DNA of 64,000 bases from Cupriavidus sp. U2 (lineage in GTDB: Bacteria; Pseudomonadota; Gammaproteobacteria; Burkholderiales; Burkholderiaceae), in assembly GCF_009663685.2 (NCBI RefSeq), contig NZ_RCOG02000032.1:1382-65381 (forward strand), given 5' to 3'. Shown piece by piece: positions 50,745 to 59,125 of the stretch; position 1 is the stretch's first letter, and each line of letters begins with the position of its first letter. Both the position numbers and the translations under genes were made by a program. The notes beneath the pieces were generated by a model. It was not told the origin of the DNA. It searched no databases and was given only the letters and a program-made list of their open reading frames with translations.

Positions 50745-51851
50745 ATGAAGACCCGTCTCGCCTGCCTGGCCGCCATGGCCGTCCTGCCTGCCCTGCCCGC
50801 CACGGCGCAGGCACAATCGAGCATCACGCTGTATGGCGTGGTGGATGCCGGCGTGGAGTTCCTGACCCACGCCCCGAACACCGCCACCGGCGGCAGCAAC
50901 AATGTGGTGCGGATGTCGGCCGGCAACCTGTCGACGTCGCGTTGGGGCCTGCGTGGCGCCGAAGACCTGGGCGGTGGCCTGAAGGCGGTCTTCACGCTGG
51001 AGAGTGGTTTTGATCTGGATACCGGCAGCCTGAACCAGGGCGGCCGCCTGTTTGGCCGGCAGGCCTTCGTGGGTCTGCAGAATCAGTACGGCACGCTGTC
51101 GCTGGGTCGTCACCAGACGGTGCTGTACGACTTCTCGCTGGCCTATGACCCGATGGCCGTCGCCACGCGCTACTCGGTGCTGATGCACGACAAGTGGATG
51201 TCGGGCCGTGCGGACAATTCGCTGAAGTTCACCGGGCAGACCGGCGCGTTCTACTACGGCCTGTTCTACAGCACCGGCTACGACAGCAGCGCCGGCGGCG
51301 AAGTGCCGGGCGACTACAAGGCCGGCCGCAACTGGTCGGTGGCCGGCGGCTACGATGCCGGTCCGGTGTCGGCGCGCGTGGTCTATGACGAAGTGCGTGG
51401 CAGCACCGTCGCCACCGACGACAACCGCGAGCGCCGCGCCACCATCGGTGCCAGCTACAACTTTGGCCGTGGCCGTGCATTTGCCGGCTATCGCTGGTAC
51501 TACGGCGACTTCGCCAGCAGCTCGCTGCGCACCAACCTGTACTGGGTCGGCGCCACCTACCAGGTGACCCCGGCCATCGCCGTGACCGGCGCCGCCTACT
51601 ACACCGACGTGCGCAACAGCAACGGCGATCCGTACAGCTTCGTGCTGTCGGGTACCTATGCGCTGTCCAAGCGCACCGACCTCTACGCGATCACCGCCTA
51701 CGCGCAGAACCGGAACGGTTCGTCGATGGGCCTGTCCGGCTTTGGCCCGTCGCTGAACGGCAGCGCCACCACGCTGACCGCCACCAGCGAGCAGGTGCGG
51801 GCCGGCCAGAGCCAGTTCGGCGCCATCATCGGCGTGCGGCACCGTTTCTGA
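50745..51851 (+). CDS. General bacterial porin (OmpC-like, betaproteobacterial type)
   Basis: 368 aa. Signal peptide (TRLACLAAMAVLPALPATAQ) followed by the porin-4 start AQSSITLYGVVDAGVEFLTH, then the diagnostic MSAGNLSTSRWGLRGAEDLG GGLKAVFTLESGF and RLFGRQAFVGLQNQYGTLSL GRH. The C-terminus GAIIGVRHRF ends in Phe, the outer-membrane insertion signal. A 16-strand trimeric diffusion pore. Followed by an 11-bp tandem repeat and a terminator. Confidence 0.93.
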   Translation: MKTRLACLAAMAVLPALPATAQAQSSITLYGVVDAGVEFLTHAPNTATGGSNNVVRMSAGNLSTSRWGLRGAEDLGGGLKAVFTLESGFDLDTGSLNQGGRLFGRQAFVGLQNQYGTLSLGRHQTVLYDFSLAYDPMAVATRYSVLMHDKWMSGRADNSLKFTGQTGAFYYGLFYSTGYDSSAGGEVPGDYKAGRNWSVAGGYDAGPVSARVVYDEVRGSTVATDDNRERRATIGASYNFGRGRAFAGYRWYYGDFASSSLRTNLYWVGATYQVTPAIAVTGAAYYTDVRNSNGDPYSFVLSGTYALSKRTDLYAITAYAQNRNGSSMGLSGFGPSLNGSATTLTATSEQVRAGQSQFGAIIGVRHRF

Positions 51852-51893
51852 TCCACGTCTGATCCACGTCCGATCCACGTCCGATCCACGTCT
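51850..51893. repeat. Four tandem 11-bp repeats at the porin stop
   Basis: GATCCACGTCT (51850), GATCCACGTCC (51861), GATCCACGTCC (51872), GATCCACGTCT (51883): four head-to-tail copies differing only at the last base, starting inside the porin stop codon. Slippage-prone; copy number may vary between strains. The first copy includes the TGA, so changes would not alter the porin. Confidence 0.8.
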
Positions 51894-51970
51894 GACCAAA
51901 GATTGATCGTCATCGGATCGCGTCAAGCGTCCAGACTCCACGGCGAAGACTTTCCCTTCGTCTTTCTATG

Positions 51971-52010
51971 GGCCCGCACAGGCAACTGCCTGGCGGGCCT
52001 CTTTCTTTTG
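51971..52010 (+). terminator. Intrinsic terminator after the porin
   Basis: Stem GGCCCGCACAGGC (51971-51983) with GCCTGGCGGGCC (51988-51999), one bulged base and loop AACT, followed by TCTTTCTTTTG. Lies 120 bp after the porin stop. Confidence 0.75.
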
Positions 52011-52034
52011 TGGCGGCTGGCGGTCTGGTTTGCT

Positions 52035-52060
52035 CCCCTCTCCCGCAGGCGGGAGAGGGG
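52035..52060. repeat. CCCCTCTCCC/GGGAGAGGGG interspersed palindrome
   Basis: Stem CCCCTCTCCCGC / GCGGGAGAGGGG with a two-base loop (AG), followed by TCGGGGGAGACGGC. First of a pair of units flanking about 70 bp between two convergent genes. Confidence 0.75.
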
Positions 52061-52129
52061 TCGGGGGAGACGGCATTGCGGTTCAAATTGCGACGGCTCG
52101 TAGATCGAACTGCCCGCCCTCTCCCCCAG

Positions 52130-52156
52130 CCCCTCTCCCATTTCATGGGAGAGGGG
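52130..52156. repeat. CCCCTCTCCC/GGGAGAGGGG interspersed palindrome
   Basis: Stem CCCCTCTCCCAT / ATGGGAGAGGGG with loop TTC. Preceded by GCCCTCTCCCCCAGC, the mirror image of the sequence following the unit at 52035, so the two units form an inverted, BIME-like pair. It ends 18 bp from the 3' end of the minus-strand dioxygenase gene. Confidence 0.75.
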
Positions 52157-52173
52157 AGCAAACCGAGGGTGCA

Positions 52174-53538
52174 TTAAACGCTTGCGGCCAGCCCGAGCGT
52201 CTTCAGCGCCGCGTCCAGCGACGCCTGTTGCTCTGCGGCGTACAGCGCCAGTTCATCGCTGACCGTCGCCCCCAGCGCCTGCTCGAATGCCGCGCGGTTG
52301 GGCGATGCCTGCAGGTCGTCGCGGTTCTCGTCGCCCAGGTTCGACTGGAAGATGCCGGCGGCGCTGACCGGCAGGAAGTCTTCGTAGGTGATCGGCTCGG
52401 CCACCAGCGCGCCGGTGGCAATCAGTGCTTCCACATCGCCACCATCGGCCGCCGCATTGCCCACCGCGTAGCGGTAATACGCCAGGCCCTGCTGGCGCAG
52501 CGACGGATGGTCGTCCGGGAACGCCTGGAAGATGTCGCCCAGCGTCTTGCGATAGGCGTCGGCGTTCGAACCGTCGCCAGCCGGGGTGATGACCTTGCGC
52601 ACTTCGTTCAGCAGTTCGTCGTAGAGCTTGCGGCCCTTGGCGGTCAGCGCCACGCCGCGTTGCTCGATCTCGCCAAAGCGCGCCGTATGGGTGCCGGCTT
52701 CGCCGCCATCGCGGAAGGTGACCGGCTCGCTAAGGGCCAGGAAACTGGTCTGGCGCAGCAGGATCGGGCAGCGGCGCGTCGGCGGGCCTTCCACCACGGC
52801 CTTCGGGCTGATGCCGCGTGCCGGCATCTGCGTCTGGACGATATCGATGTCCAGCGTGCGCGGGGTCAGGTGGTTGATATGCGGGCCGGGGAAGCAGACG
52901 ATGTCCGCGATCAGCGGATGGGTCTTGCGCAGCTTCCAGTACAGGTCGGCTTCGACGGTGGACTTGCCGTGCCAGCGGAATGTCTCCAGCGCCTCGGCCA
53001 CGAAGCGGGCGGCGTCGTCGGCAGCCAGGCCGCCCTGCTGCTCGGCGCGCTCGATCAGCGCCAGGCAGCCCGGCGTGAAGATCGACCGCGTGGCCAGCAC
53101 TGCTGCGGCGGCGTCGCGCAGCGCGGCGTCCTGGATCAGGTCCAGGCGCAGTAGCGAAGTAAATACGCGGAACGGGTTCTCGGCCAGGCCGGCGGTGTCC
53201 TTCGGCCGGAACGCCGTGGAGTGGACCGGCACGCCGGCCACGGACAGATCGTAGTAACCCACCGGGTACATGCCCATCACGGCGAACAGGCGACGGATCG
53301 TGGCCAATTCCTCAGGTGTCCCGACGCGGATGGCACCGTGGCGCTCCACCTCGATGCGCGATTCCTGGCCGGCCGCACCGGCGGCCACGGCACCGACGCG
53401 GGCCAGCACTTCGGCATTGACATCGGCTACCAGCGCCATCAGCGTGCCGTACTGCGGCACCTCGGCACGGTACATATCGGACATGGCGCGCGAGAACTGG
53501 GCGCGGATCTGGCTGGGGGACGTGAAAGCGGCAGACAT
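52174..53538 (-). CDS. 2-oxoadipate dioxygenase/decarboxylase (HglS/YdcJ, DUF1338)
   Basis: 454 aa. Recognised by the DUF1338/HglS layout: AMSDMYRAEVPQYGTLMALV ADVN at the N-terminus, RIEVERHGAIRVGTPEELAT IRRLFAVMGMYPVGYYDLS, VHSTAFRP (metal-binding His), ENPFRVFTSLLRLDLI, and GPHINHLTPRTLDID. Family knowledge: HglS is a VOC-fold Fe(II) enzyme converting 2-oxoadipate to D-2-hydroxyglutarate in D-lysine catabolism. No other lysine-pathway gene is in the window. It lies downstream of, and on the same strand as, a LysR gene that probably controls it. Confidence 0.8.
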   Translation of the reverse strand: MSAAFTSPSQIRAQFSRAMSDMYRAEVPQYGTLMALVADVNAEVLARVGAVAAGAAGQESRIEVERHGAIRVGTPEELATIRRLFAVMGMYPVGYYDLSVAGVPVHSTAFRPKDTAGLAENPFRVFTSLLRLDLIQDAALRDAAAAVLATRSIFTPGCLALIERAEQQGGLAADDAARFVAEALETFRWHGKSTVEADLYWKLRKTHPLIADIVCFPGPHINHLTPRTLDIDIVQTQMPARGISPKAVVEGPPTRRCPILLRQTSFLALSEPVTFRDGGEAGTHTARFGEIEQRGVALTAKGRKLYDELLNEVRKVITPAGDGSNADAYRKTLGDIFQAFPDDHPSLRQQGLAYYRYAVGNAAADGGDVEALIATGALVAEPITYEDFLPVSAAGIFQSNLGDENRDDLQASPNRAAFEQALGATVSDELALYAAEQQASLDAALKTLGLAASV

Positions 53539-53676
53539 GTTATTCCGGGGGACGACGGGATGACAAAAGAGCCGCCAAGTGTGGTCGGGCGGCTTGCGGC
53601 CGGCAAGTGATATTTCCGGGCAACTTGATGCGCTTTACGCATTAACTTGATGCCCAGCCGAATGGGTGATCGGATT

Positions 53677-54588
53677 TCAGGCGGCCTCGCACTGGCGCAT
53701 CAGCCAGTCGGCAAACAGCGTCGCCTTGTCCCGATCCGTGCCGTCGCCGGGTCTGGCCTGCCGGTAGGTCAGGAAATAGGCGCCATGCCGACCCGACGCC
53801 GGCGCCCCGGCGAACGGCAGCGCCGCCAGCTGGCCGCTTTCAATCTCCGTGCGCACCATCATTTCTGGCAAAACGGCGATGCCGAGCCCGCAGATCGCGG
53901 CGCCCGTGACCATCGTGAACAGGTCGTAGCGCGGCCCCAGGCGCGCGCGGCGCCGGATCGACTCGTCGTCGCCGCCGAACCAGTCAGGCCATGCATCGGG
54001 GCGGCTGGCCAGATGCAGCAGCGGCAGGTTCAGCAGGTCTTCGCGTTGGCGCAGGGCCGCGCCCTGCAGCAGTCGCGGGCTGCACACCGGGATCGACGGC
54101 CCCTCTTCCAGCAGCGTGGCCGACGGATGCCCGTCCCAGGCGTCGTTGCCAAAATAGATGGCCGCATCGAACAGCGAATCGGCAAAGTGGAACGGCTCTG
54201 GCCGCGCGTGGATATTGACGACGATCCGTGGATGCTCGGCCCGGAAGGCGGCCAGGCGCGGAATCAGCCATTGCGTGGCGAAAGTGGGCACGACGGCGAG
54301 TTCCAGCACCTCCATGCCGCCAGCGCGCGACGCCAGATCCTTGGTGGCGCGCTCGATGGCCTTCAGTTCGGCGCGGATGTCGCGCACATAGCGGTCGCCG
54401 TCGGGCGTCAGCACCACGCGCTGGCGCACCCGTTCGAAGAAACGCACGCCTAGCCGTTCCTCCATGGCCTGGATCTGCCGGGAAATCGCGCTTTCGGTGA
54501 CGTTCAGTTCGGCCGCGGCGCGCGTGAAGCTGCCCAGTCGGGCAGCGCACTCAAGCATCTGGAGTGCGATCAGGCTGGGCAGGCGCAT
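53677..54588 (-). CDS. LysR-family regulator (GcvA-like)
   Basis: 303 aa. Winged HTH at residues 4-62 (LIALQMLECAARLGSFTRAA AELNVTESAISRQIQAMEER LGVRFFERV), followed by a LysR effector domain (VVPTFATQWLIPRLAAFRAE HPRIVVNIHARPEPF). The ATQWLIPRL motif and RGAALRQ-like region are typical of GcvA/AmpR-type members. Located 138 bp upstream of the HglS gene on the same strand, so it may act on that promoter. Confidence 0.9.
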   Translation of the reverse strand: MRLPSLIALQMLECAARLGSFTRAAAELNVTESAISRQIQAMEERLGVRFFERVRQRVVLTPDGDRYVRDIRAELKAIERATKDLASRAGGMEVLELAVVPTFATQWLIPRLAAFRAEHPRIVVNIHARPEPFHFADSLFDAAIYFGNDAWDGHPSATLLEEGPSIPVCSPRLLQGAALRQREDLLNLPLLHLASRPDAWPDWFGGDDESIRRRARLGPRYDLFTMVTGAAICGLGIAVLPEMMVRTEIESGQLAALPFAGAPASGRHGAYFLTYRQARPGDGTDRDKATLFADWLMRQCEAA

Positions 54589-54633
54589 GGTTCAGGGGGC
54601 TGGCGATGAGCAAAAAACAGGGCGTATACGGAT

Positions 54634-55554
54634 TCAGGGGCGCGCGATGGCGGACAGGATGCGCTTGAGTTTGTCGGGGTTGCGTTGCGCGTGGATGCTG
54701 ACAATGCGCTCGCCATCGGTCTCGATGCTCTGGGCCGATTCGAGCTGGCCATCGACAAAGCGGAGCAGCGCCCACTGGCCGTTGAGCACCACCATTTGCA
54801 CATGCACCGCCAGGCCGCGCCGCTGCGCCGCGAAGAACACCTGCGCGATCTTGCCGCCGCCGACCAGCGGCTTCGGAAAGCTCGGCACCTTGCCGCCGCC
54901 ATCGCCAATCAGCGTGGCTTCGTCGGCCAGCAGGTCCCGGATCGCGTCGAACGTGCCCTGCTCCAGCGCCTGGGCAAAGCGCCGCACCAGGTTCAGGTGC
55001 GCGTCCTTGCGTACGGGTGGTTGCGGTCGGGCATCGCGCAACTGGGTCTTGGCGCGGCTCACCAGCTGGCGGCAGGCCGCCTCGCTCTTGCCGATGACCT
55101 CTGCCACCTGGCTGTAGTCGGCGTCGAACACCTCACGCAGCAGAAACGCTGCGCGTGCTTCGGGCGTCAGGCGTTCCAGCAGGAACAGGAACGCCACCGA
55201 CACGTCGTCGGCGCGCTCGTAGAGGGCTTCGGGCGTGTCGGCGTCTTCGGACATCAGCGGCTCAGGCAGCCAGATACCGGCGTAGTGCTCGCGCTGCAGC
55301 TTGGCCGCGCGCAGATGATCGATGGCCAGCCGCGTGGTCACCGATACCAGCCACGCCTCGGGGTTGTCGATGGCGGCGCGATCGGTGCCGTGCCAGCGCA
55401 GCCAGGCGTCCTGCACGACATCCTCGGCCTCGGCCACGGCGCCCAGCATGCGGTACGCAATGCCCTGCAGGCGGGGGCGAATCTGGTCAAAGGTCTGGCT
55501 GGGATCGGGGGCTGGCGCGGCCATGGCACAAGTGTCCTCGCGGTGGGCTGCCAT
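54634..55554 (-). CDS. ECF41-type RNA polymerase sigma factor (SigJ-like)
   Basis: 306 aa; an internal ATG at 55524 (MAAPAPDPSQ) gives 296 aa and is equally likely. Region sigma2 (RPRLQGIAYRMLGAVAEAED VVQDAWLRW), sigma4 (LTPEARAAFLLREVFDADYS QVAEVIGKSEAACRQLVSRA K) and a C-terminal SnoaL-like domain with the ECF41 hallmarks DGGGKVPSFPKPLVGGGKIA and NPDKL near the end. In ECF41 factors the SnoaL-like domain regulates activity instead of a separate anti-sigma factor. The usual partner (a DoxX or carboxymuconolactone decarboxylase gene) is not adjacent. Confidence 0.87.
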   Translation of the reverse strand: MAAHREDTCAMAAPAPDPSQTFDQIRPRLQGIAYRMLGAVAEAEDVVQDAWLRWHGTDRAAIDNPEAWLVSVTTRLAIDHLRAAKLQREHYAGIWLPEPLMSEDADTPEALYERADDVSVAFLFLLERLTPEARAAFLLREVFDADYSQVAEVIGKSEAACRQLVSRAKTQLRDARPQPPVRKDAHLNLVRRFAQALEQGTFDAIRDLLADEATLIGDGGGKVPSFPKPLVGGGKIAQVFFAAQRRGLAVHVQMVVLNGQWALLRFVDGQLESAQSIETDGERIVSIHAQRNPDKLKRILSAIARP

Positions 55555-55618
55555 TGTGGCATTGGCGCCCCCTCGCCGTCTCGCTTCGTGTCTGACTGCG
55601 CCCTTGAAATTTCCGAAC

Positions 55619-55658
55619 TACTGTATATATTTACAGTGTACTGTATGGATAGACAGTA
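55619..55658. promoter_or_regulatory. Two LexA (SOS) boxes
   Basis: CTGTATATATTTACAG (55621-55636) and CTGTATGGATAGACAG (55641-55656) both match CTGT-N8-ACAG; with flanks the first reads TACTGTATATATTTACAGTG, close to the classical LexA consensus. Centres are 20 bp apart, about two helix turns. They lie 52 bp before the ATG at 55710, and about 65-100 bp from the divergent sigma-factor gene. Confidence 0.8.
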
Positions 55659-55709
55659 CCGGACGTCGTGAGATGGATTGAACAGTGTCGGAACCTTCGG
55701 AGCCCTGAA

Positions 55710-56033
55710 ATGGAACACCTGATCCGTGTGCAGAATGAATATGACCGCCAGGTACTGGTCTGGCTACGCGGACGGATTGGCGACGCAGCCTTGGTGTCGG
55801 CCGCGCGCCGCACCGCCGCGGACGGAAAAAAGCCTTATCTCTCAACGATTTGCCGCCTGCTGAACATCCGGCCGCCGTCGCGCCGCAGCTTTGCCGATGA
55901 GGCCCGCAAGACCCACCGGGCGGTGGGTGAACGTTATCTGGCGCAGATCCGCCAGATCCTGGCCAAGCCGGCCGCCCCGCCCGCCCGGCGCGAAACCGGG
56001 CATGAGTCCCGGCCGCAGGGTTCGCTGTTCTAG
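55710..56033 (+). CDS. Small hypothetical protein under LexA control
   Basis: 107 aa from ATG 55710 (GGAG seven bases upstream); the GTG at 55668 would add 14 residues. Predicted mainly helical: MEHLIRVQNEYDRQVLVWLR GRIGDAALVSAARR, then KPYLSTICRLLNIRPPSRRS, an HTH-like segment, and a basic, Pro-rich C-terminus (AKPAAPPARRETGHESRPQG). Net charge strongly positive, suggesting nucleic-acid contact. I recognise no family. Two LexA boxes directly upstream predict induction by DNA damage. Confidence 0.65.
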   Translation: MEHLIRVQNEYDRQVLVWLRGRIGDAALVSAARRTAADGKKPYLSTICRLLNIRPPSRRSFADEARKTHRAVGERYLAQIRQILAKPAAPPARRETGHESRPQGSLF

Positions 56034-56055
56034 GCACCCTTCAGACGCCGCGCTA

Positions 56056-56098
56056 GGTTTAGTCCGAATTATTGAAATCCTATAATTCGGACTAAACC
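56056..56098. repeat. 17-bp perfect palindrome between convergent genes
   Basis: GGTTTAGTCCGAATTAT (56056-56072), loop TGAAATCCT, ATAATTCGGACTAAACC (56082-56098). Perfect over 17 bp, AT-rich at the loop side, without a T tract. It sits between the 3' ends of the LexA-controlled gene and the TPP-enzyme gene. A bidirectional terminator, a processing site or a protein-binding site are possible. Its sequence differs from the GC-rich palindromes elsewhere. Confidence 0.7.
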
Positions 56099-56138
56099 AC
56101 TGGCAGACCCCGCTTTCAGATCACTTTTACCGACCGTT

Positions 56139-57827
56139 TCACCGCTCTGCTCCTTGCGGCAGCTCGGTCACGCGCATCGCCGGCGTGATCTGCAGCGGAT
56201 CGGTCACCAGTTCCAGCACGGCCGGCTTGCCGGCCTGCTGCGCCCGTTCGAAGGCGGCGGCGAAGTCCTCGGTTCGCTCCACGCGCTCGGCCCAGGCACC
56301 GCACGCCTTGGCCATCTGCACAAAATCGGGATTGACGATGCGCGTGCCGCTCTGGCGGCCCGGATAGCGGCGCTCCTGGTGCATCCGGATCGTGCCGTAC
56401 ATGCGGTTGTTCACCACGATCACGATCAGGTTCACGCCGTGGGCGGCGGCCGTGGCGATTTCCTGCGGATACATCAGATAGCAGCCGTCGCCGGCAAAGC
56501 ACACCACGGTTTTTTCCGGAAAGCGCAGCTTGGCGGCAATGGCGGCAGGCAGGCCGTAGCCCATCGCGCCGCACGTCGGGGCCAGTTGGGTACGCGGACG
56601 CTTGTAGGCATAGAAGCGGTGCAGCCAGACCGTGTAGTTGCCAGCGCCGTTGGACAGCATGGCGTCCTCGGGCAGCACCCGGTTCAGGTGCGCCATGGCG
56701 GCGCCCATGTCCACGCCGGTCATTTCGGCGTGAGGCTTCGGCGGCGTGACAAACGCCTCGTGGTCGGCGCGGGCGCCCGCTGTCCAGTCCTTCCAGGCCA
56801 CCGAAGCGGGCGCGGCCAGCGATGCCAGCATGGCGGCGCCCGGCTCGACGCCGGCGTGGATCGGCAGCGTGGCCTGGTACACGCGGCCCAGCTCGAAGCT
56901 GTCGGCATGGATATGCACGAGCTTCTGCTTCGGCTGCGGGACTTCCAGCAGCGAATAGCTATCGGTGGCGATATCGCCAAGCCGCGTGCCGAAGGCCACG
57001 ATCAGGTCGGCCGCCTTCACGCGTTCGGCCAGTTTGGGGCTGACGCCCAGGCTCAGGTGGCCCACGTAGTGCGGGTCGCGGTTGTCGATCACGTCCTGGC
57101 GGCGGAAGGCGCAGGCCACGGGCAGATCCCAGGCGTTGACGAACGCGGCGAAGTCGCGCACGGTCTGGCCGGTCCAATTGGCGCCGCCGGCAATCACCAG
57201 CGGACGCTGGGCAGCGGCCAGCGCGGCCGCCAGCGCCTGGGCATCCTCGGGGCGCGGTGCGGCGGCCACGGCGCGGTACGGCGCGGCGTCGGCCACTTCC
57301 ACCAGACCATCGAGCACGTCCTCGGGCAGCGCCAGCACCACCGGGCCCGGGCGGCCCGACGTGGCCACCTGGAACGCGCGCGCCACCATCTCCGGGATGC
57401 GTGCCGGATCGTCGATCTCTGCCGCCCACTTGCACATCGACCCGAACACGGCAGCGTAGTCCACCTCCTGGAATGCCTCGCGCCCCTTGTGCTCACGGGC
57501 GATCTGGCCGACGAACAGGATCATCGGCGTGGAGTCCTGCTGGGCGATATGCACGCCGATGCTGCCATGCGTGGCACCGGGGCCGCGCGTCACGAAGCAG
57601 ATGCCGGGACGCCCTGTCAGCTTGCCGTCGGCCTCGGCCATGTTGGCGGCGGCGCCTTCGTGCTTGCAGACCACGAGGTCGATGGCCGGCTGGTCGTGCA
57701 GCGCGTCCAGCACGTCGAGAAAGCTCTCGCCCGGCACGCAGAAAATGCGTTCGGTGCCATGGAGGCGCAGCTGGTCTACAAGGACGCGGCCGCCGGTGCG
57801 GGCCGTCTGGGAGGCGTTGGAGGTCAT
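56139..57827 (-). CDS. Thiamine-pyrophosphate enzyme of the acetolactate-synthase family
   Basis: 562 aa. Three TPP-family domains: N-terminal (GGRVLVDQLRLHGTERIFCV PGESFLDVLDAL with catalytic Glu in CKHEGAAANMAEADGKLTGR), central (RPLVIAGGANWTGQ) and C-terminal with the TPP motif GDGCYLMYPQEIATAAAHGV NLIVIVVNNRMYGTIRMHQE. Resembles catalytic subunits annotated as acetolactate synthase-like in catabolic clusters. Candidate reactions include carboligation or decarboxylation of a 2-keto acid; no regulatory small subunit is nearby. Divergent from the operon starting at 58128, sharing a 300-bp promoter region. Confidence 0.82.
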   Translation of the reverse strand: MTSNASQTARTGGRVLVDQLRLHGTERIFCVPGESFLDVLDALHDQPAIDLVVCKHEGAAANMAEADGKLTGRPGICFVTRGPGATHGSIGVHIAQQDSTPMILFVGQIAREHKGREAFQEVDYAAVFGSMCKWAAEIDDPARIPEMVARAFQVATSGRPGPVVLALPEDVLDGLVEVADAAPYRAVAAAPRPEDAQALAAALAAAQRPLVIAGGANWTGQTVRDFAAFVNAWDLPVACAFRRQDVIDNRDPHYVGHLSLGVSPKLAERVKAADLIVAFGTRLGDIATDSYSLLEVPQPKQKLVHIHADSFELGRVYQATLPIHAGVEPGAAMLASLAAPASVAWKDWTAGARADHEAFVTPPKPHAEMTGVDMGAAMAHLNRVLPEDAMLSNGAGNYTVWLHRFYAYKRPRTQLAPTCGAMGYGLPAAIAAKLRFPEKTVVCFAGDGCYLMYPQEIATAAAHGVNLIVIVVNNRMYGTIRMHQERRYPGRQSGTRIVNPDFVQMAKACGAWAERVERTEDFAAAFERAQQAGKPAVLELVTDPLQITPAMRVTELPQGAER

Positions 57828-58127
57828 GTCGGGTGTGGTCGCGTTATCGACGTGAAAGATCGGCCTGGAGATCGGCGCGGAGATCGGCGGCAGGATCGCA
57901 ATGTCTGCAATTGTTCCGTTTGACGTGCGCGGCTGCGCGGCCTATCGTGCATTTCTGTTATGCAAATTCTGCAAGTCGCCACCACCCCCGCCCGTGTAGA
58001 TTTGCGGACGAGGCGCAGCACAAGACGCCCCGCCTGACCAACGTTTCCGCTGCGGAAACCGTCAGGCAGAACGGCAGCCCGGACCGGGACTGCCGCACAC
58101 GAACGTTCGCGCTACAGGAGACATGAT
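57828..58127. promoter_or_regulatory. Divergent promoter region, TPP enzyme / hydroxy-acid operon
   Basis: 300 bp without a gene. Contains TGCATTTCTGTTATGCAAAT at about 57949-57968 (an ATTT-N9-AAAT interrupted palindrome), a typical LysR-type site layout, and a second TGCAAG half. The regulator is probably the LysR gene at the far end of the operon (61951). Promoter elements were not resolved. A GGAGACATGAT ribosome site precedes the ATG at 58128. Confidence 0.4.
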
Positions 58128-59123
58128 ATGAATTTTCCCCATCGCCTGATGCGGCCGATGCTGGCCGTGCTTTGTACCGGATGCATGGCGGTCGCCACGC
58201 AGGCCGGCGCGCAGGGTGCCGATCACTACCCCAGCAAGCCCATCACCTACGTGGTGCCGTTTGCCGCCGGGGGCACCACCGACCTGCTGGGCCGGCTGAT
58301 CGGCCAGCGGCTGTCGCAGGTGCTGGGGCAATCGGTGGTGGTGGAAAACCGCGCCGGCGCGGGCGGCAATATCGGTTCCGACTACGTGGCCAAGGCCCCC
58401 GCCGACGGCTACACGCTGCTGGGCGGCACGATCAGCTCGCACGCCATCAACGTGAGCCTGTACCCGAAGATGCCGTATGACCCGGTCAAGAACTTCCAGC
58501 CCATCGCGCTGATCGGCACGTTGCCGAACGTGCTGGTGGTCAATGCCAGCAGCCCGTGGAAGAGCGTCCAGGACGTGATCGCCGCCGCCAAGGCCAAGCC
58601 GGGTACGGTCAATTTCGGTTCGTCGGGCAATGGCACGTCGCAGCACCTGGCTGCCGAACTGTTTGCCAACATGGCCGGACTGCGCATGACCCATGTGCCT
58701 TACAAGGGCAGCAGCCAGGCGGTGCAGGCGCTGCTGGGCAACCAGGTGGACCTGGTGTTCGAGAACAGCGTGGCCGCCATGCCGATGATCCAGTCGGGCA
58801 AGTTCCGCGCGCTGGCCACTACCGGCGCCAAGCGCGCGGCCGAGCTTCCCGACGTGCCGACCATGGCGGAGTCGGGGCTGAACGGCTACGAGATCGTGTC
58901 GTGGCAGGCCATCTTCGCGCCGGCCGGCACGCCCCGGTCCATCGTCGACAAGCTGTCGACCGAGATCGGCAAGATCATCCGCCAGCCGGACGTGCGCGCC
59001 AGGCTGGCGTCGATGGGCGTGGAGCCGTCGGGCGCCGGCCCCACCGAACTGGGCAACTTCCAGAAGAGCGAAGTCGCCAAATGGGCAAACCTGATCAAGG
59101 TGGCCAATATTCACCTGGAGTAA
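58128..59123 (+). CDS. TctC/Bug-family tripartite-transporter binding protein
   Basis: 331 aa. Signal peptide (MLAVLCTGCMAVATQAGAQG) then the Bug signature: YPSKPITYVVPFAAGGTTDL LGRLIGQRLSQVLGQSVVVE NRAGAGGNIGSDYVAKAPAD GYTLL. Then VNFGSSGNGTSQHLAAELFA and VPTMAESGLNGYEIVSWQAI FAPAGTP. These proteins bind carboxylates or other small molecules in the periplasm. No TctA/TctB membrane genes follow, as is common for this expanded family in Burkholderiaceae. Confidence 0.92.
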   Translation: MNFPHRLMRPMLAVLCTGCMAVATQAGAQGADHYPSKPITYVVPFAAGGTTDLLGRLIGQRLSQVLGQSVVVENRAGAGGNIGSDYVAKAPADGYTLLGGTISSHAINVSLYPKMPYDPVKNFQPIALIGTLPNVLVVNASSPWKSVQDVIAAAKAKPGTVNFGSSGNGTSQHLAAELFANMAGLRMTHVPYKGSSQAVQALLGNQVDLVFENSVAAMPMIQSGKFRALATTGAKRAAELPDVPTMAESGLNGYEIVSWQAIFAPAGTPRSIVDKLSTEIGKIIRQPDVRARLASMGVEPSGAGPTELGNFQKSEVAKWANLIKVANIHLE

Positions 59124-59125
59124 GC

